From Alcanivorax sp. DSM 26293 (GTDB lineage Bacteria; Pseudomonadota; Gammaproteobacteria; Pseudomonadales; Alcanivoracaceae), in contig NZ_FNUM01000008.1 of NCBI RefSeq assembly GCF_900107995.1, positions 1 to 64,000 of the forward strand: a stretch of 64,000 nucleotides of DNA, given 5' to 3'. The translations under genes and the position numbers were made by a program. Below, one piece after another: positions 58,538 to 64,000 of the stretch (positions are counted from its first letter, which is position 1; each line of letters begins with the position of its first letter). Under the pieces are notes generated by a model, which saw nothing but the letters and a program-made list of their open reading frames with translations, did not search any database and was not told the DNA's origin.

Positions 58538-59000
58538 TCAACTGATCTGCACCTTTTCGGTGGCGGAGAAACATTACGGGGTGGTGGTCGACCATGTTCA
58601 GGAAGTGCTCGCCAACCACCAGATTACCGATATTCCACTGGCTCCCCCGGGAGTACTGGGATTAATGAATATTCGCGGCCGCATCGTGCCAGCCATTGCA
58701 CTGCGCAAAGTATTGCGATTGCCCGGTGAAAACGAAGACGACAACACCATCAACATCATCATCAATCATGGTGGCGAGCAGGTAGGCCTGATGGTGGATC
58801 GCATTGGTGACATTGTCAGTGTGCTGCCGGAAGAGATTGAACCCCCACCGGAAACGCTCAAGGGGGCGCCACGCAAGTTCATGCGTGGCGTCTTTCCTGT
58901 CCAGGGCACCCTGTACCTGCTACTGGATCTGGACACCTTACTGGCGGACGAATTATGCAGCCGCTCAGCCAGCCGCGCGGCACACTCACTATTGCAATAG
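58527..59000 (+). CDS. cheW: Chemotaxis coupling protein CheW
   Basis: 157 residues from MEANQLICTFSVAEKHYGV at 58527, starting inside the cheA end. The chain has the CheW fold: VQEVLANHQITDIPLAPPGV, GLMNIRGRIVPAIALRKVL and GLMVDRIGDIVSVLPEEIE. It links receptors to CheA. The gene immediately upstream of the globin receptor. C-terminal tail is Ser/Arg-rich. Confidence 0.93.
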   Translation: MEANQLICTFSVAEKHYGVVVDHVQEVLANHQITDIPLAPPGVLGLMNIRGRIVPAIALRKVLRLPGENEDDNTINIIINHGGEQVGLMVDRIGDIVSVLPEEIEPPPETLKGAPRKFMRGVFPVQGTLYLLLDLDTLLADELCSRSASRAAHSLLQ

Positions 59001-59020
59001 GAAGACGGGGATAGACAGCA

Positions 59021-61036
59021 ATGACCGACAATCTGGATCACGCAAACAACAACTCACTCTATAGCCAGGTAGGTGGTGAAACTGCTGTCCGGGCCGTGGT
59101 AACCGAATTCTACAACCGGGTGCTGGAAGACCCGGCCCTGGCGCCCTATTTCCGCCACAAACAGCGCAAGGGGCTGGAAGAATCCCAGGTCCGGTTTTTT
59201 ACCCAGGCGCTGGGAGGCCCAACGATTTATCAGGGCCCGTCCATGGCCGACGCCCACAAGAACCTCCATATCACCGCCCGGAATTTTGACCGGGTGGCCG
59301 ATCATCTTAACGAGACACTGGCATCGCTGGGCGTGGACTCCGCCCACATCGACGCCATCATGAATACCGTTGCGCCTTTGAAGGGGGACATCGTGAACGA
59401 GAACAGCATGGACACAACCAGCAGCAATTCGACAAACTCAAGCGATACCGTCCTTCGTGATGTGGATACCAGCAAGTCTGTCACCGACAGCCTGGAAGGC
59501 ATCAAGGGCACCATGGCAAGTCTTCAGGCCAATGTGTTTGTGGCGGACACCAACCTCAATATCGTCTACATCAATCCCCGCGCTGCCGAAACCCTGTCAA
59601 CCATTGCGCAGCCGATCTTCAAGACCTTTGGCGTTCGCATCGAAGATATCCTCAACGGCCATATTCACCGGTTTCACCGTGATCCCAAACGGGTGGAAAG
59701 CATTCTTCGTGACCCCAAGGCCATGCCCCATTCCGCGGACTTCAACTTCGGTGGCGTGACCTTGCGCACCCGTATCAATGCGGTAATGAGTGCGGAAGAA
59801 AAAATCATTGGTTACACCGTTTGCTGGGAAGATGTGACCACCGAGCTGCGTCAGGAAAACGAATTCCGCCGGGTGATGAACATGGTGGACCAGATGCCCA
59901 CCAACGTTTTCCTGTGCGACCGTGACCTGCAGATCATCTATCTGAACCCGGCCGCCACCGCCACCATGGAAAAGCTGGAATCCTACCTGCCCATCAAGGC
60001 CAGCGAACTGCTGGGTGCCAACATTGATATTTTCCACAAGCATCCGGAACACCAACGGCGCATTCTTTCCGACCCCACCAACCTGCCTTACCGCGCCCGC
60101 ATCAACATTGGCGAAGAAAAGGCTGATCTGCTGGTCAATGCCATCTACGACGCGGAAGGCAACTATGTGGGCCCCATGCTCACCTGGGAAATCATCACCG
60201 AGAAAGTGCTGCTGGAAGAGCGGATTCGCGGCACCGTGGAAGTGCTGGCCACCTCCTCCGAGGAAATGATTGCCACCAGTGACCAGATGGGGTCCAACGC
60301 CGGTGTCACCAGCAGCCAGGCCATCTCTGCCGTACGCACCGCCGAAGATATCAACGAGAACGTGCAGGCGGTGTCCAGTGGTATTGAAGAAATGGGCGCC
60401 AGCATCAAGGAAATCGCCAAGAACGCCACCGATGCGGCCCGCGTGGCCGATGAAGCGGTCAGCATCGCCGAAGGCACCAACACCACCATCAGCAGCCTGG
60501 GCACCAGCAGTGCGGAAATTGGCAAGGTGATCAAGGTGATTACCGGGATTGCGCAACAAACCAACCTGCTGGCACTCAACGCCACCATCGAAGCGGCCCG
60601 TGCCGGGGATGCCGGTCGCGGCTTTGCGGTGGTGGCCAACGAAGTGAAGGAACTGGCCAAGGAAACCGGCCGTGCCACCGAGGACATCGGCCAGAAGATC
60701 GAGGCCATCCAGGTGGATGTGAAAGGTGCCATCGAAGGCATTGCGCGCATCAGCGAAGTGATTCATCACATCAGCCAGGTACAGGGCTCCATTGCCTCCG
60801 CGGTGGAAGAGCAAACCATTACCACCAACGAAATGGGCCGGCGTGTCGCCGACGCCGCCAAGGGCACCAACGAAGTGGCCGGCAATATCGGCGGCGTGGC
60901 GGAAGCGGCGAAAAGCACCAACGCCGGGGTGGACAGCATGCGTCAGGCTGCCACCGACCTGGCCAAACTTGCCGCGGATCTGCAAACCCTAGTGGTGGAT
61001 GCGGAACGCACCGGACGCGCCGATAACCAGAAATAA
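59021..61036 (+). CDS. Truncated hemoglobin-PAS-PAS-MCP soluble chemoreceptor
   Basis: 671 residues, no membrane segment and no HAMP domain. Residues ~12-125 form a group 1 (trHbN) 2/2 globin: the line-up to Mycobacterium trHbN, recalled from memory, is colinear, with Tyr31 at B10, Gln56 at E11 and the proximal His79 at F8 ([12 protein letters not shown]), plus [11 protein letters not shown] Ser/Thr/Asn linker (~127-145) leads to PAS1 (~150-275) and PAS2 (~285-400), both containing a similar FHxxP motif ([20 protein letters not shown]). Residues ~405-660 are an MCP signalling domain with the tip [19 protein letters not shown]. No C-terminal CheR-docking pentapeptide. Likely senses O2, NO or CO; a haem role for the globin is inferred from residues. 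Confidence 0.92.
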   Translation: MTDNLDHANNNSLYSQVGGETAVRAVVTEFYNRVLEDPALAPYFRHKQRKGLEESQVRFFTQALGGPTIYQGPSMADAHKNLHITARNFDRVADHLNETLASLGVDSAHIDAIMNTVAPLKGDIVNENSMDTTSSNSTNSSDTVLRDVDTSKSVTDSLEGIKGTMASLQANVFVADTNLNIVYINPRAAETLSTIAQPIFKTFGVRIEDILNGHIHRFHRDPKRVESILRDPKAMPHSADFNFGGVTLRTRINAVMSAEEKIIGYTVCWEDVTTELRQENEFRRVMNMVDQMPTNVFLCDRDLQIIYLNPAATATMEKLESYLPIKASELLGANIDIFHKHPEHQRRILSDPTNLPYRARINIGEEKADLLVNAIYDAEGNYVGPMLTWEIITEKVLLEERIRGTVEVLATSSEEMIATSDQMGSNAGVTSSQAISAVRTAEDINENVQAVSSGIEEMGASIKEIAKNATDAARVADEAVSIAEGTNTTISSLGTSSAEIGKVIKVITGIAQQTNLLALNATIEAARAGDAGRGFAVVANEVKELAKETGRATEDIGQKIEAIQVDVKGAIEGIARISEVIHHISQVQGSIASAVEEQTITTNEMGRRVADAAKGTNEVAGNIGGVAEAAKSTNAGVDSMRQAATDLAKLAADLQTLVVDAERTGRADNQK

Positions 61037-61051
61037 TACGAGGCCAATCAG

Positions 61052-61444
61052 ATGGCGAATACACACGCACTGGTCATTGATGACTCCCGGGCCATGCGCC
61101 TGATTCTGAGCGACCTGCTTCAGCAATTGGGCTACGAAATCTCGGAAGCCGGTGATGGCCAAGAGGCCATGGCCCGGCTGGAAGGGGGTGACACCCTTCC
61201 CACCCTGGCCCTGGTGGACTGGAATATGCCGGTCATGAACGGCCTGGAATTTATCCGCGCCGTGCGGCAGCAGCCTTGCTATAACGGGATGAAATTACTG
61301 GTAGTGACCAGTGAGGCGGAAGTGAGCCAGATGGTCGAAGCCCTCACCGCCGGCGCCGATGAATACCTGATGAAACCGTTTTCCTCGGAGGCACTGGCCT
61401 GCAAGCTGGAAATGATGGGCCTGCAACGGACAGAGAGAGCATGA
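61052..61444 (+). CDS. CheY-like response regulator (second copy)
   Basis: 130 residues, single receiver domain: LVIDDSRAMRL, phosphoacceptor aspartate in LALVDWNMPVMNGLEF, VVTSEAEV with the conserved Thr, and YLMKPFSSEAL with the lysine. Close to CheY proper and could be either the motility output or a phosphate sink. It overlaps cheB by four bases (ATGA). Confidence 0.9.
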   Translation: MANTHALVIDDSRAMRLILSDLLQQLGYEISEAGDGQEAMARLEGGDTLPTLALVDWNMPVMNGLEFIRAVRQQPCYNGMKLLVVTSEAEVSQMVEALTAGADEYLMKPFSSEALACKLEMMGLQRTERA

Positions 61445-62565
61445 GCACCATCCGTGTCTTTCTGGTGGATGATACCGCCGCCGTGCGGCATATCCTCACC
61501 CAGATCCTCGAGGAAGACCCGGACATCGTTGTGGTGGGCACCGCTGCCGATGGACGCCAGGGACTTGATCGATTGCATCGCGTGGAAGCGGATCTGCTGA
61601 TTCTGGATGTGGAAATGCCCGGTATGGGCGGCCTGGAAATGCTCAAGGAACTGAAGGTCAGCCGTCCGGAACTGCCAGTGCTGGTGTTCAGTTCCATTAC
61701 CGAGCGCGGCGCCATGGTAACCATAGAGGCCCTGTCCCTGGGTGCCAGCGACTATGTGCCCAAACCCGCCATGGTGGGCACCGCCGCCGAGGCCAGGGAC
61801 TACATCAAGAACAGCCTGCTGGGAAAAATCAAAACCCTGCTGCAACGTTACAACAAGCCATCTGTGGCATACGCTGAACCTGCCAAAACGCCCCGTCCGG
61901 TTGCCTCACAACTCCCCCATCAACGTATCCCCTCCCGGGTGGACCTGGTGGTGATCGGCGCGTCCATGGGCGGACCAAGCGCCTTGGGTCAGCTGATCCC
62001 GTCACTGCCCGGCGACTTTCCGGTTCCCATTCTGGTGGTGCAACACATGCCGGCGGTATTCACCCGTGCCCTGGCCACTCGTCTGAACCAGAACGCCGCG
62101 CTGAATGTGGCTGAGTGCGACAGCAGGCAACGCGCCGAGCCCGGTCAGGTATGGCTGGCCGCAGGCGACTACCATATGACCGTGGATAAACAGGGCGACA
62201 ACACACTGATTGCCCCACTGCGCAGTGAGCCGGTGAACTTCTGTCGCCCTGCTGTGGACATTCTCTTTTCCAGCGCCGCCAGGCATTTTGGTTCCAATGT
62301 CCTGGCCGTGGTGCTGACCGGCATGGGTCAGGACGGCCTGGACGGTTGCCGCCAACTGGCCAGGGCCGGTGCCCAGATAGTGGTGCAGGACCAGGCATCC
62401 AGCGCGGTATGGGGCATGCCCGGAGTCGTATCAAGAGCCGGGCTTGCCTGCGCTGAGCTCCCCTTGCAGGACATGTCGACGGAAATCATGCGACGGGTTA
62501 ACCGTGGCCGCCCCACCTTCCGCGCGCGACAGCGTGCCGCCATGAACCCCGAGGCACAGGGATGA
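61441..62565 (+). CDS. cheB: Chemotaxis methylesterase CheB
   Basis: 374 residues: N-terminal receiver (VFLVDDTAAVRHIL; aspartate in LLILDVEMPGMGGLEM; lysine in SDYVPKPAM) and C-terminal methylesterase with the triad serine in VIGASMGGPSALG, histidine in VVQHMPAVFT and aspartate in VLTGMGQDGLDG. It removes methyl or amide groups from receptors after phosphorylation by CheA. Overlaps cheR by four bases. Confidence 0.95.
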   Translation: MSTIRVFLVDDTAAVRHILTQILEEDPDIVVVGTAADGRQGLDRLHRVEADLLILDVEMPGMGGLEMLKELKVSRPELPVLVFSSITERGAMVTIEALSLGASDYVPKPAMVGTAAEARDYIKNSLLGKIKTLLQRYNKPSVAYAEPAKTPRPVASQLPHQRIPSRVDLVVIGASMGGPSALGQLIPSLPGDFPVPILVVQHMPAVFTRALATRLNQNAALNVAECDSRQRAEPGQVWLAAGDYHMTVDKQGDNTLIAPLRSEPVNFCRPAVDILFSSAARHFGSNVLAVVLTGMGQDGLDGCRQLARAGAQIVVQDQASSAVWGMPGVVSRAGLACAELPLQDMSTEIMRRVNRGRPTFRARQRAAMNPEAQG

Positions 62566-63386
62566 GCTGTATCAGCGAAAACAGCTATCTCACTCTCTGC
62601 GCCCTACTCTCTGATCAGATCGCGCTCAGCCTGCCAGCGGACAAGGTGTACCTGGCAGAGGCCAGGCTGCAGAATCTGGCCAGCCAGCACACCCGGGGGG
62701 ACATCAATGCGCTCATAGAGAAGGCCTCCACCGTGGCTGAGGATGCACTGCGCACCGAGCTGGTAGAAGCCATGGCAATCAATGAGACGTATTTTTTCCG
62801 CGACCCGATTCTCAGCGAGAGTTTCCTGGACACCATGATCCCCACCCTGCTGGATAAACGGCGGGCGGACAAAACCCTGCGCATCTGGAGCGCCGCCTGC
62901 AGCACCGGCCAGGAGATCTACAGCGTTGCCATGTTGCTGGACCAGCATTTTCCACAATTGAGAAACTGGCAGGTCACCCTGATCGCCAGTGATTTCTCCC
63001 AGTCCGCATTGAGCAAGGCAAAACAGGGCTGCTATGGCCTTAACGAAATGAACCGCGGCTTGCCCGCGCGCAACATGGCGCTTTATTTCGAGCAACAGGG
63101 ATTGGACTGGCAGATAAAAACCGAGATCCGCGAACGCATTCGCTTTGAAAAAATCAATTTGATCCGGGAATGGCCAGAGGAACTGCCGTTATTTGACATC
63201 GTGCTGCTGCGCAACGTGCTGCTTTATTTTTCCATGGACGATCGCCTGCGAGTACTTCGCCGGGTACGCGAACAGACAGTCAGTGACGGCTACCTGCTCC
63301 TCGGCGCCACCGAGAGCCTGGAAAAATCCGCCGGCTTCATTCCGGCCATTCCCCGCAGCCATCGTCCTTTTTTCCAACCTGTTTGA
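62562..63386 (+). CDS. cheR: Chemotaxis receptor methyltransferase CheR
   Basis: 274 residues. N-terminal helical domain, then SAM-binding domain with the motif WSAACSTGQEIYS, LIASDFSQSALSKA, INETYFFRDP ahead of it and LLRNVLLYFSMDDR. It methylates glutamates of the receptor signalling helices. The globin receptor lacks a docking pentapeptide, so CheR must act without tethering. Translation is coupled to cheB. Confidence 0.94.
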   Translation: MSCISENSYLTLCALLSDQIALSLPADKVYLAEARLQNLASQHTRGDINALIEKASTVAEDALRTELVEAMAINETYFFRDPILSESFLDTMIPTLLDKRRADKTLRIWSAACSTGQEIYSVAMLLDQHFPQLRNWQVTLIASDFSQSALSKAKQGCYGLNEMNRGLPARNMALYFEQQGLDWQIKTEIRERIRFEKINLIREWPEELPLFDIVLLRNVLLYFSMDDRLRVLRRVREQTVSDGYLLLGATESLEKSAGFIPAIPRSHRPFFQPV

Positions 63387-63396
63387 GGGTGCACCT

Positions 63397-63843
63397 ATGG
63401 AAATGTCATCGCAACCCGCCATGCTGTCACAGAAAATTGCCCGCATCGGAGCCAATGTGCTCAGCGATTTCCTGAACATTCCGGTTCGGGCCCAGAGCGG
63501 CCCTCCTCCCACCGTGCAACATGGCGCGGAGGTTGCGATTTCGGGGAAATGGAAAGGCAGCGTGACCGTCTGCACCTGCGACGCTCTGGGCCCGCGAATC
63601 GCAGCCCGGATGTTCCGAAAAGAGGATGACGCCGTCACCGGCGAAGATATCATCGACGCCCTCACGGAATTGACCAACATCATCGCCGGTAACATCAAGG
63701 CTATCCTGCCCGGCCCCAGCCAGTTATCGCTGCCTGTGCCACTGGCAGTACTGCCCGGCGAGCATCGCAACAATGTGGACGTAACGTTATTCGATGATCG
63801 TCAGGGGATGCTGCGGATCAGCCTGCAGCCGGCGGAGCATTGA
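63397..63843 (+). CDS. CheX-type CheY-phosphatase
   Basis: 148 residues from ATG at 63397 (GAGGGTG Shine-Dalgarno). The helix EDIIDALTELTNIIAGNIKAIL carries the E-x2-N pattern of CheC/CheX/FliY phosphatases, whose Glu and Asn position water for CheY-P attack. Only one such helix is present, as in CheX. N-terminal region contains a strand pattern with SGKWKGSVTVCT. Its presence in the operon explains how the CheY signal is terminated without CheZ. Confidence 0.78.
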   Translation: MEMSSQPAMLSQKIARIGANVLSDFLNIPVRAQSGPPPTVQHGAEVAISGKWKGSVTVCTCDALGPRIAARMFRKEDDAVTGEDIIDALTELTNIIAGNIKAILPGPSQLSLPVPLAVLPGEHRNNVDVTLFDDRQGMLRISLQPAEH

Positions 63844-63852
63844 GGCCTTTCA

Positions 63853-64000
63853 TGTAGGAGCTATGCTTGCATGGCGAACCGCGCTTGCGCGGGAATCGTC
63901 CGTAGGGCGATCAGGACTATCAGTGCTCGACAGCTTCCAGAAAACACTGCGGACAGACTTTGATCTTTGCCGCCTCGCTACGCTCGGTTCGCCATGCGAG
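63853..64000. repeat. REP-like inverted pair at window end
   Basis: Arm 63853-63880 (TGTAGGAGCTATGCTTGCAT...) and inverse arm from 63987 to the window edge (GGTTCGCCATGCGAG), with about 105 bases between them. It follows the chemosensory operon directly. The second arm may continue beyond the window. Confidence 0.5.

Noticed and set aside
59597-60985. Open frame of 462 codons on the minus strand
   Set aside because: Antisense shadow of the chemoreceptor gene; Gly/His-rich composition without family features.

Overview
This 64 kb window reads as a GC-rich gammaproteobacterial chromosome, most like Alcanivorax or a close relative. That is an inference from gene content: an rnfABCDGE cluster with a linked nth, many acyl-CoA dehydrogenases, and fatty and dicarboxylic acid catabolism. 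No rRNA or tRNA gene was seen that would settle the taxonomy. Coding density is high, and the high GC at third codon positions produces many long shadow frames on the opposite strand.

Layout. 1-1.1 kb: the end of an IS5-family element beside an AT-rich HEPN-like gene, which looks acquired. 1.2-3.1 kb: a lipase-like hydrolase and a class V aminotransferase. 3.6-10 kb: the Rnf electron-transport operon, with an RnfC that carries a very long repeat tail. 10.1-13.2 kb: a small membrane protein, a hemerythrin-like protein, a glycine-zipper protein and a GltS-type symporter, which separate rnf from nth (13.3-13.9 kb). 14-20.5 kb: small hydrolases and envelope genes (YigZ, a YibH/YiaV-YiaW-like pair, a YbaY-type lipoprotein) and the ohrA/ohrR peroxide pair with a clear operator. 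20.6-24.5 kb: glutaryl-CoA dehydrogenase, a thiolase and an acyl-CoA dehydrogenase. 24.8-30 kb: a polytopic membrane protein, a LuxR solo beside hchA, a metallo-hydrolase and a quinone oxidoreductase. 30.3-34.5 kb: a 1117-residue Ig-like lipoprotein coupled to a frameshifted OmpW-type porin. 34.8-38.2 kb: panE-like, MFS and CurA-like genes. 38.5-50 kb: a pimeloyl-CoA-type degradation block (two acyl-CoA dehydrogenases, a bifunctional hydratase/dehydrogenase, an acyl-CoA ligase) with a complete Liv-type ABC transporter in its middle. 50.3-55.5 kb: acrR-acrAB with an AcrR-like operator. 55.9-63.8 kb: a complete chemosensory operon.

The most striking gene is the receptor of that operon (59021-61036). 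It joins a group 1 truncated hemoglobin, with the proximal histidine and distal Tyr/Gln pocket conserved, to two PAS domains and a methyl-accepting signalling domain, and has no membrane segment. With CheA (two CheW-like domains), CheW, two CheY-like proteins, CheB, CheR and a CheX-type phosphatase it forms a self-contained pathway that probably senses a diatomic gas or redox state.

The second notable signal is non-coding. About a dozen intergenic 28-bp arrays each consist of exactly four 7-bp units, in three sequence classes. They are mostly arranged as inverted pairs, often nested with REP-like palindromes and placed at stop codons. One locus uses three 9-bp units instead.
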